From NCBI GenBank assembly GCA_033765345.1, contig JANRIC010000009.1, positions 1 to 54,574 of the forward strand: DNA of 54,574 nt, in the 5' to 3' direction. This document shows positions 9,048 through 17,932 of the stretch, in pieces. Position 1 is the stretch's first letter. Each line of letters begins with the position of its first letter. The notes under the pieces are model-generated. The model searched no databases. It saw nothing but the letters and a program-made list of their open reading frames with translations, and was not told where the DNA came from. The stretch comes from JANRIC01 sp033765345 (GTDB lineage: Bacteria > Bacteroidota > Bacteroidia > Cytophagales > Microscillaceae). Position numbers and translations under genes: made by a program.

Positions 9048-9459
9048 CCTAATTTTGAGAAATTTACTTCTAAGATATCCCTTTATACTCCCTGAAATCT
9101 TTTTAAAAAACCTCCCGTATAGTTAAGGGTGTAATATCAGCAGCAAATGTTTGAGTTTTGTTTGTAAAGTGAAGCGGCTAAAAAAAAACACCGTAGGTGT
9201 AATAAAATCGGCATAATTCACAAAATTACTTTAAAATTCGGAGCATCTTTTTTTTCATCTCATCTTTAATACGATTAAATCAGCCTAAGTTCATTTTATA
9301 AAATATTGATTATCAAGTCATTTATTGATATTTTTGGAACTTTTCCAAGATCATGTAAGAATAACTTTAGGTTTTAAGCTAAAAAAATTGGAAATAATTA
9401 ATTTTTAGTACAAAAATTTATACCTTTGGCAGGTAAATTTTTATGCTGTTTTTTGTGAA
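9048..9459. other. AT-rich intergenic region
   Basis: These 412 bp carry no credible ORF. A short perfect hairpin ACACC-GT-AGGTGT lies near 9190-9205 and is followed by AATAAAA. The 3' part is very AT-rich and holds the -7-like box at 9421. No riboswitch or RNA gene was recognised. Confidence 0.5.
9421..9428 (+). promoter_or_regulatory. Candidate -7 box before the DUF6089-like gene
   Basis: TACCTTTG fits TAnnTTTG and lies 56 nt before the ATG at 9484, in AT-rich sequence. A TTG element at the 19-nt spacing is absent, so the assignment is tentative. Confidence 0.4.
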
Positions 9460-9483
9460 TTGATCTACCAAATTACAAGTAAT

Positions 9484-10539
9484 ATGAAAAAACTGTTACT
9501 CTCTGTTACGGTATTCCTTCTATGTCTGGGCACATCTAATTTGACTGCTCAAAATTCAAGGCGTGAATCTTACTGGACTATTGGATTACAAGCCAATGCA
9601 CTGAATTATTTTGGAGATATAGCTCCTTTGGAAAGTGTTTTTAGCACAGATATATCCTTTACGCGTCCAAACTTTGGGATTGAAGTCACGAAAAAAATGA
9701 GTTCAAGGTTATACCTGAGAGGAAGCTTTGGCTATGGAAGACTAAAAGGAGATGATTTTGAATCAGCTGACTTAAGCCCCGAACGAATTGCCAGGTACGG
9801 CAGAAATTTACATTTCAGAAATGACATCTACGAATTAGCCTTTACCGCTCTTTTTGAATTATTCCCTAGCCGTGGGCGATTCTACCGCAGAAGGTATATC
9901 AGCCCTTATATCTTTGCTGGCGTTGCCGGATTCTATCACAATCCCAAAGCCAAAGTTCCTTTGGATTATACCGGCGCTGATGCCAGCCCCGGCGAATGGG
10001 TAGCCCTGCGCCCACTTCATACCGAAGGTCAGGGGCAAACCCGACAGTTCGGCACGGATGCAGGTACACCTTATAACAAACCTTATTCACTCATTCAGCC
10101 AGCTATCCCCGCCGGATTAGGCGTGCGCTGGAGACTTGGAGACCGTTTAGATATGTCTTTTGAAATCGGATTTAGATTCTTGTTTTTTGATCATCTCGAC
10201 GATGTGGGTGGACTGTATCCCGATATCCGAGACCTAGAAAGTGATCTGGCAAAAGCCTTGTATGACCGATCTGCCGAACCCAGAGCTGCCGTATCAGGAG
10301 AACTTCGTGATCTCAGTGCTGTCATCGAGGTCGTAGGACCCGAAACAGATCTCTATGGGGTGCTTAATCAGGATGCTTTTGAAAATATTCCGGGATTTAC
10401 CAGACTCGTAAGTTATGGGCTTCGAGGTGAGAAACGCGGTAACACGCCCAAAGAAAATGACCTATATATCGTCACCGGCTTTCATTTAAATTATATTCTG
10501 ACTACGAAACGATTTCCCAGATATAAAAGGAGTTTTTAA
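9484..10539 (+). CDS. Outer-membrane beta-barrel protein, DUF6089-like
   Basis: The 351-residue product starts with a clear signal peptide (MKKLLLSVTVFLLCLGTSNLTAQ). It continues with alternating amphipathic strands typical of a small outer-membrane barrel: YWTIGLQANALNYFGDIAPL, GIEVTKKMSSRLYLRGSFGYGR, YELAFTALFELFP, YISPYIFAGVAGFYHNPKA, GLGVRWRLGDRLDMSFEIGFRF. NYFGD near the N-terminus and the F..H.DDV region match proteins annotated as DUF6089 in Bacteroidota. I chose ATG 9484 because it gives the signal peptide; the frame opens 24 nt earlier at a weaker start. The next gene, an OmpA-type protein 68 bp on, is also envelope-related. Function is unknown. Confidence 0.75.
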   Translation: MKKLLLSVTVFLLCLGTSNLTAQNSRRESYWTIGLQANALNYFGDIAPLESVFSTDISFTRPNFGIEVTKKMSSRLYLRGSFGYGRLKGDDFESADLSPERIARYGRNLHFRNDIYELAFTALFELFPSRGRFYRRRYISPYIFAGVAGFYHNPKAKVPLDYTGADASPGEWVALRPLHTEGQGQTRQFGTDAGTPYNKPYSLIQPAIPAGLGVRWRLGDRLDMSFEIGFRFLFFDHLDDVGGLYPDIRDLESDLAKALYDRSAEPRAAVSGELRDLSAVIEVVGPETDLYGVLNQDAFENIPGFTRLVSYGLRGEKRGNTPKENDLYIVTGFHLNYILTTKRFPRYKRSF

Positions 10540-10607
10540 CTTATCAAAAAAAAATTGGCTATTAATACATATTTTATTCGTTTAAAAGCACAAAATCTTT
10601 CTAAGTT

Positions 10608-12389
10608 ATGAAAAGATTTCTAATACTCTACTTTGTGTGTTTTTTATGGCTTTGTCAAAGCGTTTATGCCCAAAATCCAAAAGCTTTGGCAAGACTGAAT
10701 CGTGATGCTCAAACCACCATGAAATACAAAGAATACGCCACAGCCATTGAATTGTATCAACAACTGTTGAAAACCGATCCAGATAACCTGGAATACAATT
10801 ACCAAATAGGCCTCTGTTACCTGAACTCAGATTCTAAAAAAGCCGCACTTACTCACCTCAAAAAAGTGTATGACAAAGACCCTAACTACAATCCTAATCT
10901 AGAGTTTATGCTTGGGCAAGCATATCACTATCTGGGAGATTTTGAGGAAGCAAAAAAACATTACCAGGCTGCTCAACAGAATTACAAAGGTATCAAAGAA
11001 AAACTTACAAGTGATAAGCAGTTAAAAGCCAAAGAAAAAGAGCAAAAACTGGCAGATAACGAAAGACTGCTCCTAGAAAGTACCAAAAAAGCACAGGAAT
11101 GTGATCACGGTATTACTTTTGAAGGGCAACCTATCAATGCTACCATCGAAAACCTGGGAACTAGCATCAATACAGAATATCCTGAATATACCCCATTAAT
11201 CCCACAGGATACTTCCTTTCTGATCTTTACCTCCCGTAGAGAAAATACAGTAGGAGGCCGTAGAGACATTAGTGATGATTTATTCTTTGAAGATATTTAT
11301 GTATCTACTTACAAAAACGACAATTATGCAGCCCCTCAACCATTAAATATCAATCTGAAATATCACGATGCCGCCGCTGCTCTTTCTCCCAATGGCAAAC
11401 AACTGTATTTCTACCGAGATGATCGTAAAACAAAAGGAGATTTGTACGTAGCTGACTACAACGAAGCTGAGAAAAACTGGAACGAACCAAAAAAACTCAA
11501 CGACAATATCAATACTAAATTTCAGGAAACATCGCTTTGTATTTCATCTGATGGCAATACAATCTTTTTTGCCAGTAACAGAGAAGGCGGGCTCGGAGGA
11601 TTGGATATCTATATGAGTAAAAAAGAAACCAATGGGGATTGGGGACCGGCCGTGAACCTAGGGAGCAGCATCAATACTTCTTTTGATGAAGACGCTCCCT
11701 TTATTGCTTTTGATAATAAAACCCTTTATTTCAGCTCCAGAGGGCATAATTCTATGGGGGGGTTTGATGTTTTTAAATCTGAAATACAAGGTGATAACAA
11801 ATACAGCGAACCTCAAAACCTCGGCTTCCCTATTAATGGACCTGATGATGATGTGCACCTGGTGCTCACCGTAGATAACCGTAAAGGATATTATGTATCC
11901 TCAGATGATTCGGGATACGGCAGAGAAGATATTTATACCTTGACCGCACCCAGGGTTCAACTTACCAAACTTAATAAGGAAGGACTTACCCTTATCCAAC
12001 CAGGTGACCCCAGTCTGGTCAGCAATAATACAGATATTCCCAAACCTGATTTTTCTTTTAGGGTACGTTTCGGGTTTGATCAAAGCACGCTTTCTCCCAC
12101 TTCCAAAGAATCTATAGATAATTTGCTTCAATACCTCAATACCAACCAAACAGTACGTATTGAGCTGGGGGGACACACGTGTAACATCGGCACTCAGGCT
12201 TATAATGCAGCCCTTTCTCTGAGAAGAGCAAGAGCAGTAGCCAATTATCTCATTGAGCGGGGGGTAGATGCCAATCGCATCGAGGTAAAAGGATATGGTT
12301 TTGAGCAGCCCTTAGAAGGAAATGACAACAGCACTCCTGCCGAAAGATCTGAAAATAGAAGAGCTGAATTTACGATCTTGAAAGATTAG
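10608..12389 (+). CDS. TPR - PD40 beta-propeller - OmpA outer-membrane protein
   Basis: This 593-residue protein has a signal peptide (about 1-21, cleaved after VYAQ). TPR units follow at about 25-130, including YQQLLKTDPDNLEYNYQIGL. WD40-like PD40 repeats (about 185-440) contain repeated LSPNGKQLYFYRDD / ISSDGNTIFFASNREGGLGG / FDNKTLYFSSRGHNSMGGFD motifs. A C-terminal OmpA domain (475-593) has LGGHTCNIGTQAYNAALSLR and NRIEVKGYGFEQPLEGND, and binds peptidoglycan. The same order is found in PorE, a type IX secretion component, but also in many Bacteroidota OmpA proteins. PorE function is therefore possible, not established. It anchors an outer-membrane or periplasmic assembly to peptidoglycan. 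Confidence 0.85.
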   Translation: MKRFLILYFVCFLWLCQSVYAQNPKALARLNRDAQTTMKYKEYATAIELYQQLLKTDPDNLEYNYQIGLCYLNSDSKKAALTHLKKVYDKDPNYNPNLEFMLGQAYHYLGDFEEAKKHYQAAQQNYKGIKEKLTSDKQLKAKEKEQKLADNERLLLESTKKAQECDHGITFEGQPINATIENLGTSINTEYPEYTPLIPQDTSFLIFTSRRENTVGGRRDISDDLFFEDIYVSTYKNDNYAAPQPLNINLKYHDAAAALSPNGKQLYFYRDDRKTKGDLYVADYNEAEKNWNEPKKLNDNINTKFQETSLCISSDGNTIFFASNREGGLGGLDIYMSKKETNGDWGPAVNLGSSINTSFDEDAPFIAFDNKTLYFSSRGHNSMGGFDVFKSEIQGDNKYSEPQNLGFPINGPDDDVHLVLTVDNRKGYYVSSDDSGYGREDIYTLTAPRVQLTKLNKEGLTLIQPGDPSLVSNNTDIPKPDFSFRVRFGFDQSTLSPTSKESIDNLLQYLNTNQTVRIELGGHTCNIGTQAYNAALSLRRARAVANYLIERGVDANRIEVKGYGFEQPLEGNDNSTPAERSENRRAEFTILKD

Positions 12390-12418
12390 ATCACATCTTT
12401 TTAATGATATTTTTCCTA

Positions 12419-12461
12419 ATCATGGATTGAACAATTTTAATTGCTCAATCCATGATTTTTT
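12419..12461. terminator. Bidirectional terminator between OmpA-type and esterase genes
   Basis: A 12-bp perfect stem (ATCATGGATTGA, 12419-12430, with TCAATCCATGAT, 12445-12456) encloses an A/T-rich loop and is followed by TTTTTTT on the + strand; the - strand also ends in A/T-rich sequence. The right arm contains the last codons and stop of the convergent esterase gene, so the hairpin overlaps coding sequence. Confidence 0.85.
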
Positions 12462-13140
12462 TGAGATATTCCCAAACATGAGCTGCCACGATTTTCTGAC
12501 CCTCTACAGTAGGGTGAATTCCATCTGCTTGATTGAGCTCAGGCACACCGCCTACACCTTCCAAAATAAAAGGCATAAACGTCACTTGATAAGCAGCAGC
12601 CACCTCTTTAAAAACATTCCTAAACTGAGAAGCATAACTTTCGCCCATATTGGGAGGTACCTCAATACCAGTAAGTAAAATCTGAATCTCAGGGCTTTTC
12701 TTTTGAACCTTCTCCATGATTTGCTGAAGATTCTTTCGGGTCTCCGAAGGTTCTATCCCTCTCAGACCGTCATTCCCTCCCAACTCCAACACAAAAATAT
12801 CGATCTGCTGCTGCTCTAATACCCAATCAAGGCGTTTGACCCCTGCGGCTGTGGTTTCTCCACTCAACCCAGCATTCACTACCTGGTAGTTGAGTCCTAA
12901 TGAATCTATTTTTTGCTGAATCCGGGCGGGATAAGCTTCCGAAGGGTCTAAACCATACCCTGCTGTGATGCTATTTCCAAAAAATAAAATGACTTTTTGA
13001 TTTTCCTGATTGCCTGAGACTTTGGAGCTATCTTCTTTATTTTGAGAAGCCGTTTTTTCAGAATCAGAATTTGAATTAAAAGAACAAGAAACCAAAGTAG
13101 CTAAAAAAAACGCTATGCCATAAAATTTTATAATTCGCAT
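12445..13140 (-). CDS. GDSL-type esterase/lysophospholipase lipoprotein (TesA/arylesterase-like)
   Basis: This 231-residue lipoprotein has a signal peptide ending in the lipobox LVSC (Cys19) and an S/E/K-rich linker. An SGNH hydrolase domain follows. Block I reads FFGNSITAGYGLDPSEAYPA (GNS where the family name has GDS), block II has NAGLSGETTAAG, block III VLELGGNDGLRG and block V DGIHPTVEGQ with the catalytic Asp and His. These match the TesA/arylesterase branch, which hydrolyses ester or thioester bonds of lipids. A TTG at 13155 overlaps the stop of the upstream reductase (TTGA), but the ATG at 13140 gives the proper signal peptide and was chosen. It probably shares a transcript with 13152-14126. 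Confidence 0.85.
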   Translation of the reverse strand: MRIIKFYGIAFFLATLVSCSFNSNSDSEKTASQNKEDSSKVSGNQENQKVILFFGNSITAGYGLDPSEAYPARIQQKIDSLGLNYQVVNAGLSGETTAAGVKRLDWVLEQQQIDIFVLELGGNDGLRGIEPSETRKNLQQIMEKVQKKSPEIQILLTGIEVPPNMGESYASQFRNVFKEVAAAYQVTFMPFILEGVGGVPELNQADGIHPTVEGQKIVAAHVWEYLKKIMD

Positions 13141-13151
13141 TTTGTTCAAAA

Positions 13152-14126
13152 TCAAGTTAATACAACAATTTTACCGATAGATTCTCTGTAGCCCAGAGAA
13201 TTTAAAGCCTTTGAAGAATCTTCAAAAGCAAAAGTTTGAGATACAAAAGGGGTTATTTTTCCCTGCTCATAAAACTCTATGACCTTCGGAATGGCATTCC
13301 CAATAATGGCCTGATTATGATATTTATAAGCTCCAAAAAATAGCCCGTATATCGAGAGATTCTTTAATAAAAGTCTATTTACAGAGATTTCAGGAATTCT
13401 TCCACTGGCAAACCCAATGACCAATATCCTACCTTCCCAACTGATACACCTTAAAGATTGATCAAACAAATCTCCTCCAACCGGGTCATAAATTACATTG
13501 ACACCTTTATTTTGAGTAAGCTCATTGACCACTTCATAAAAATCTTCGTCATTATAATTGATCAAATGGCGGGCACCCTGTTTGGCAACAATATCCAGCT
13601 TTTCTTGGCTTCCGGCCGTAGCTAATACAATGGCTCCCAGACATCTCCCCATATCTACGGCTGCCAAACCGATTCCTCCGCTTGCGCCATGCACCAACAA
13701 GGTCTCGCTCATTTGTAATTGCGCTCTGTGCTTCAGCCCAATATATGCCAATCCATAAGCCACCATAAAAGAAGATGCCGTAGAAAAATCCATTTGTGAA
13801 GGAATCAAAAAAACATTGTGCTGTGAAGTGCTGACTCGATGGGCTAAACCCCCCGTGCCGCAAAGGGCTGCTACCTTGTCACCAGGTTTAAATTTTTGAA
13901 CTTTTGTGCCACAAGCTTTTACAATACCTGACACTTCCCCTCCCGGAATAAAAGGAAAAGGAGGTTTGGCCTGATATCGCCCAGCGACCATCAATACATC
14001 AGGGAAATTAATTCCAATAGCTTTTACTTCAATCAATACATCTTCCTCACCGACTTCAGGATCGTCGATTTCCTCAATAACCAGATCGTCCGGTCGCCCC
14101 CATTGTTTACACAAAACTGCTTTCAT
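13152..14126 (-). CDS. NADPH:quinone oxidoreductase, MDR superfamily
   Basis: The 324-residue enzyme is a zinc-free medium-chain reductase of the quinone oxidoreductase (QOR) group. The N-terminal GroES-like half has GINFPDVLMVAGRYQAKPPF and FIPGGEVSGIV. The nucleotide-binding half carries LLVHGASGGIGLAAVDMGR, the AxxGxxG-type Rossmann turn, and later VIYDPVGGDLF. Cys residues of structural and catalytic zinc sites are missing, as expected for QOR enzymes that reduce quinones or enals with NADPH. It ends within 12 bp of the esterase start, so the two genes are likely co-transcribed. The substrate cannot be told from sequence. Confidence 0.88.
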   Translation of the reverse strand: MKAVLCKQWGRPDDLVIEEIDDPEVGEEDVLIEVKAIGINFPDVLMVAGRYQAKPPFPFIPGGEVSGIVKACGTKVQKFKPGDKVAALCGTGGLAHRVSTSQHNVFLIPSQMDFSTASSFMVAYGLAYIGLKHRAQLQMSETLLVHGASGGIGLAAVDMGRCLGAIVLATAGSQEKLDIVAKQGARHLINYNDEDFYEVVNELTQNKGVNVIYDPVGGDLFDQSLRCISWEGRILVIGFASGRIPEISVNRLLLKNLSIYGLFFGAYKYHNQAIIGNAIPKVIEFYEQGKITPFVSQTFAFEDSSKALNSLGYRESIGKIVVLT

Positions 14127-14170
14127 GTTCCGAAAATTAGAGAAGATTTGTAGTTTTGTATCTATTCACA

Positions 14171-14269
14171 GGAGTGTGCAATACCTCATGCTTTGAGTTC
14201 AAAAAGAGGCTTTGTGAGAACACAAAACCGGGCAATTTTGATTTTATCATTAGATATTTAACACTACCC
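14171..14269. mobile_element. MITE-like element, copy 2 (diverged)
   Basis: The right end ATTAGATATTTAACACTACCC matches the right end of the 2503-2604 copy at most positions. The left end GGAGTGTGCAATACCTCATG is more diverged, but AGTTCAAAAAGAGGCTTTGT aligns with the inner segment. The hairpin GGCTTTGTG/CACAAAACC (14208-14216, 14221-14229) is kept with one G:U pair; the T tract is degraded (AATTTTGATTTT). It lies between divergent genes. Confidence 0.55.
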
Positions 14270-14309
14270 TATTAATTTAACCCTTAATGCAAATCTAGCT
14301 AAAAATTTT

Positions 14310-15119
14310 ATGATAAGCTTCCCTCACGCTAAAATCAATCTTGGTTTAAACATACTTCAAAAAAGACCTGATGGGTATCATAATATCGAGTCCCTTTTTG
14401 TACCTGTACCCTGGTGTGATATTCTGGAAATCATCCCTTCTGAGCAATCCAGCTTCAGCCAGACTGGTATTGAGATTCCTTCGGACGGAAAGCCCAATCT
14501 TTGTGTGAGGGCTTATGAACTGCTTCAAGAAGAATATCATATTCCTCCTGTCAGTATTTTTCTACACAAAGTCATCCCTATTGGAGCAGGTCTGGGGGGA
14601 GGCTCTTCGGATGCGGCTTTTGTGCTGCGGATGCTTCGCGATTTGTTTGAATTAGCTCTAGAGGAATCCGATTTGGTAGCTTATGCAGCTCAATTAGGAA
14701 GCGACTGTGCCTTTTTCACACAGGATCAAGCTCAATTTTGCTTTGAAAAAGGAGATATTTTTGAGGCTTTTCCATTGGATTTGAAAGGAATCTATATGGT
14801 ATTGGTGTATCCCGATCTACTTATCTCTACCCAAGAAGCGTATAGACTCGTCAGACCTGCTTCTGCCGAAATTCCTTTGAAAGAGGTACTCCAAAAACCA
14901 CGCACAGCGTGGAAAAATACGCTTCATAATGATTTTGAGAGATTTATCACTCCACATTATCCGATGATTGCAGAAGTAAAAACTCAATTATATGCCCAAG
15001 GCGCATTTTATGCAGCGATGAGTGGTTCGGGGTCTACGCTGTTCGGCTTATTTTCCGAAGAAAAAGACTTAAGTACGGCATTTCCTACAAATTTTAGCCT
15101 TTGGCAGGGCTTTCTCTAA
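14310..15119 (+). CDS. ispE: 4-diphosphocytidyl-2-C-methyl-D-erythritol kinase
   Basis: IspE phosphorylates CDP-methylerythritol in the non-mevalonate (MEP) isoprenoid pathway. The GHMP-kinase fold is shown by FPHAKINLGLNILQKRPDGY at the N-terminus (substrate-binding Lys), the ATP-binding loop PIGAGLGGGSSDAAFVLRML at about 90-109 and the C-terminal AAMSGSGSTLFGLF. The length of 269 residues is typical. It starts at ATG 14310. Its stop codon interleaves with that of the convergent MutS-like gene (4-nt overlap, CTAA). Its presence shows that the organism makes isopentenyl diphosphate by the MEP route. Confidence 0.95.
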   Translation: MISFPHAKINLGLNILQKRPDGYHNIESLFVPVPWCDILEIIPSEQSSFSQTGIEIPSDGKPNLCVRAYELLQEEYHIPPVSIFLHKVIPIGAGLGGGSSDAAFVLRMLRDLFELALEESDLVAYAAQLGSDCAFFTQDQAQFCFEKGDIFEAFPLDLKGIYMVLVYPDLLISTQEAYRLVRPASAEIPLKEVLQKPRTAWKNTLHNDFERFITPHYPMIAEVKTQLYAQGAFYAAMSGSGSTLFGLFSEEKDLSTAFPTNFSLWQGFL

Positions 15120-16915
15120 ACCGTTATTCCCATTTTCTTCATCAAAAAGGTCGCATTGAGATTTTGGTTGATGCCATCCCGAAGTTTGTAATCAAAAGCA
15201 AGCTCCTGATCAATGATCTCAATCTCAAAGCATTTATTTTGGATATTTTTGGGATAAATATTTTCCAATTCTCCCAGACTCAGATCATGGGTAGCAATTA
15301 GCCCTACAGCTCCCAGCTTGACGAGCTGCTCAATCAATGCCTTTGAGCCGGTATGCTGATCTAGTGAATTAGTACCTTTAAGAATCTCATCGAGAATTAC
15401 AAAAATTGTTTTTTGACCATTGAGCTGATCGATGATTTTTTTGAGTTTTTTGAGTTCTGCGTAAAAAAACGATTCATTGCTTTGCAGGGAGTCACGCGTA
15501 CGCATACTCGTGTAAATTTCCATTGGGCTAAATTTGAATCTTTGTGCACAAACCGGCGCACCAATCATAGCAAGTACCAAATTTACACCAATGGTACGCA
15601 GGTAGGTGCTTTTGCCGGCCATATTGGCTCCGGTAATGATCCAAAGTTGCCCAGTATGGGAAAATAAAATGTTGTTTTTTACACTGATAGACTCCGAAAG
15701 CAAAGGATGACCCACCAATTCTCCTTCTAACTCAAATTGCCCGACAATAGGCTCGGGGAAAACATATTCAGGACGGTTGCCGTGCAGATTGCCGATACTT
15801 GCCAGTGCGTCTATTGCTCCTGCAACCTCAAACCAATCGTTTAGCCGATCTTTGCAGTTAAGTTGCCAATGCTCCAGGCGATATAAAAACTGTAGACTCC
15901 AGAGAAACAAACCATTAAAAATCATTCCCACAAAACTGCCACCTTGCTCCATATTATTGACAATCTCAGAGAGGTTTTTTAATTGCTTGTGTGCCGAGGT
16001 ATGGTCAAGCAATAGTTTTTGCTGGAGATGCATCAGTTTATCTGATTTAAACTCCTCATTTTCAATTTGTTTGAATAATTGGGTGTATTTACGCAAAAGT
16101 TTCGTCTTTTTACTGATTTGTAAAGAATGCCGCAGCAAGGTTTTGATATGCAGGCTGACAATCATAAGCTGTATCACGGCGATCAAAAAAAGGAACTGAA
16201 TTTCCAGCAAGCCCAGTATCACCAAGGCCAGACAAATGGTGGCGATCACCGGAAACACCCACAGTATAACTTTATACAAAGGTTTTTGGATGATTTGGGT
16301 GGGCTCCTTGAGCCAGGCGATAAGGTCTTCTTTTTCTTCTAAGGTTTCTTGCCAAAGCTGCCCGTAGGCTTGGAAATTTTGCCGCCAGTCCAGCTTTGCG
16401 CCTAATTCATGGGCGGCGGCTTGGTTATGTAGGATAGTATTTTGATCTAAAAAGGGGCTTTTTAGCCAATCGGCAAGCATTTTTGCTCCAATAGAAGTTG
16501 TCGTACGATTGATTAGCTGATAGATAGAATTTTGCCCGAAAATATCCAGGTCAAATATATAAGGGTGTTCTGCTTCATCATAGATTTTGCCGGATTCAAA
16601 AGGGCTGAGGTCACCTGCCTGAAATTTGAGCTCGTTTTCGTTGATTTGGATGAGTGCCTGGCTATGATTTTTTCTGTTTTTGTAATCTGCATGAACTTTG
16701 ACCAGATACAAAAAAACCAAAAACGAGATCACAAAAACTAAAACGCTCAGGTTGTATGACCCGCTATTGAGTAAAAAATACATGACCAAACCCGCCACCA
16801 AAAAGAGCATCAAGCGTATCAACGCAATCCAATTATTGATTTTTTGTAATTCTCTTTTTTGTTTTTTGAAATTCTCAACCCGATTTGTATAGTTTTGAAT
16901 GATGGTTTGCTTCAT
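15116..16915 (-). CDS. Membrane-associated MutS-like ATPase
   Basis: The 599-residue protein has a C-terminal MutS ATPase domain. Walker A is GANMAGKSTYLRTIGVNLVL (about 429-448), Walker B is VILDEILKGTNS (about 508) and the switch region is LIATHDLSLGELE. It lacks the mismatch-recognition and connector domains of MutS and the Smr domain of MutS2. Instead, four hydrophobic helices lie at about 29-46, 51-70, 215-235 and 237-257, separated by a charged region that includes LADWLKSPFLDQNTILHNQA, a MutS core-like segment. Proteins of this shape are widespread in Bacteroidota and annotated as MutS-related, with no proven role in mismatch repair. It is convergent with ispE and overlaps it by 4 nt. 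Confidence 0.85.
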   Translation of the reverse strand: MKQTIIQNYTNRVENFKKQKRELQKINNWIALIRLMLFLVAGLVMYFLLNSGSYNLSVLVFVISFLVFLYLVKVHADYKNRKNHSQALIQINENELKFQAGDLSPFESGKIYDEAEHPYIFDLDIFGQNSIYQLINRTTTSIGAKMLADWLKSPFLDQNTILHNQAAAHELGAKLDWRQNFQAYGQLWQETLEEKEDLIAWLKEPTQIIQKPLYKVILWVFPVIATICLALVILGLLEIQFLFLIAVIQLMIVSLHIKTLLRHSLQISKKTKLLRKYTQLFKQIENEEFKSDKLMHLQQKLLLDHTSAHKQLKNLSEIVNNMEQGGSFVGMIFNGLFLWSLQFLYRLEHWQLNCKDRLNDWFEVAGAIDALASIGNLHGNRPEYVFPEPIVGQFELEGELVGHPLLSESISVKNNILFSHTGQLWIITGANMAGKSTYLRTIGVNLVLAMIGAPVCAQRFKFSPMEIYTSMRTRDSLQSNESFFYAELKKLKKIIDQLNGQKTIFVILDEILKGTNSLDQHTGSKALIEQLVKLGAVGLIATHDLSLGELENIYPKNIQNKCFEIEIIDQELAFDYKLRDGINQNLNATFLMKKMGITV

Positions 16916-16970
16916 AATAAATATTCTTTCACTTGATTCTGTCTGAATTGTAAGGATTCTTATAAGCGGG

Positions 16971-16978
16971 CAAAGTTA
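16971..16978 (-). promoter_or_regulatory. Candidate -7 box for the MutS-like gene
   Basis: The - strand reads TAACTTTG, an exact TAnnTTTG match, 56 nt before ATG 16915. The sequence 19 nt further upstream is GTT, not TTG. Confidence 0.4.
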
Positions 16979-17009
16979 ATAATTAATTCTTCAAAATAAC
17001 CTGATTGTG

Positions 17010-17774
17010 ATGATACTTAGCTACCTAATGGCTTTTATTGTAAGTATTTTTGCTGGATTTATCAATACCTTAGCTGGAAGCGGTAGCCTGATTATGCTGC
17101 CGGTTTTTTTGGGCATGGGTCTTTCCTCTACCCTTGCCAATGGCACCAACCGGGTGGCGGTGGTTTTCCAAAGTCTGATCGGAATGACTACTTTCCTGAG
17201 AAATACAAAGCTGGAAGCCAACAATGTAGGATGGTCGGTTCTTCCTTGCCTCTTGGGCTCTTTTGGAGGAGCTTATTTGGCTACACAGATTGACCCAAGT
17301 TATTTAGAGCAATTTATCGGGGTATTACTGATAGCGATGTTGGTGCTGATCCTGGTGAATCCTAAAAGGTGGCTGGTCAAGGCCAATAGCAATGGGGTAA
17401 AAAGCCGATCTTTTTTCTCGATGTTCGTTATGTTTGTAATTGGGATTTATGCCGGATTTATCCAGGCGGGCGTGGGTATATTCCTGCTGGCCGGTTTGGT
17501 GCTTGGTGTGGGCTATAACCTGAAAAGTGCCAATGCCGTCAAACTGATTATTGTGGCTGCCTATGCACTTCCTGTGCTGATCATATTTGCGTATCATCAG
17601 CAGGTAGATTGGTTTTTGGGCTTGTTTACCTCCATGGGTCAGGGTCTTGGGGCTTATGCCGGAGGGCTTTTTGCGACCCGATACCCCAAAGCGGATGTTT
17701 GGGTGTATCGGCTGCTGGTATTGGTGGTCGTGGTATCAATTATGTATTTTTATAAGCCCTGGGCGTGGTTATAA
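17010..17774 (+). CDS. TSUP-family transporter (TauE/SafE-like)
   Basis: This 254-residue polytopic protein has about eight hydrophobic helices. The first half has the TSUP signature FAGFINTLAGSGSLIMLPVF and NGTNRVAVVFQSLIG. The second half repeats the pattern as IGIYAGFIQAGVGIFLLAGL and NLKSANAVKLIIVAAYALPV. TSUP proteins export or import small sulfur-containing anions such as sulfite and sulfoacetate; the substrate here is unknown. GTG at 17007 and ATG at 17010 are adjacent and the ATG was taken. It is divergent from the MutS-like gene and is followed by a 158-bp gap. Confidence 0.88.
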   Translation: MILSYLMAFIVSIFAGFINTLAGSGSLIMLPVFLGMGLSSTLANGTNRVAVVFQSLIGMTTFLRNTKLEANNVGWSVLPCLLGSFGGAYLATQIDPSYLEQFIGVLLIAMLVLILVNPKRWLVKANSNGVKSRSFFSMFVMFVIGIYAGFIQAGVGIFLLAGLVLGVGYNLKSANAVKLIIVAAYALPVLIIFAYHQQVDWFLGLFTSMGQGLGAYAGGLFATRYPKADVWVYRLLVLVVVVSIMYFYKPWAWL

Positions 17775-17875
17775 GTGATTAAGAATGCTGTTAGATTTTC
17801 CTGATTTTTAATTATGAAAGCCCTTTTTTGAAGATTTTTTTTTCAATACGTAAATCACCCCAGGGATGACTGATT

Positions 17876-17906
17876 TTGTAAAGTTCTGAAAATTTATGTA
17901 TTTTCG
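17876..17906 (+). promoter_or_regulatory. Candidate promoter for the AlbA_2/GHKL protein gene
   Basis: TTTTG (17874-17878) and TATTTTCG (17899-17906, one mismatch to TAnnTTTG) are separated by 20 nt, one more than the consensus. They lie 27 nt before ATG 17933. Confidence 0.4.
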
Positions 17907-17932
17907 TTTTGTGATTATTTAATTCTGGAAAA

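Noticed and set aside
9048..9459. A riboswitch or small RNA before the DUF6089-like gene
   Set aside because: Only a 5-bp hairpin is visible; no conserved RNA core was recognised.
10608..12389. Firm assignment as PorE of the type IX secretion system
   Set aside because: The TPR-PD40-OmpA order fits, but many Bacteroidota proteins share it; no other T9SS core gene is adjacent.
12445..13155. TTG start of the esterase overlapping the reductase stop
   Set aside because: ATG 13140 gives a proper lipoprotein signal peptide; the TTG version would put five extra residues before it.
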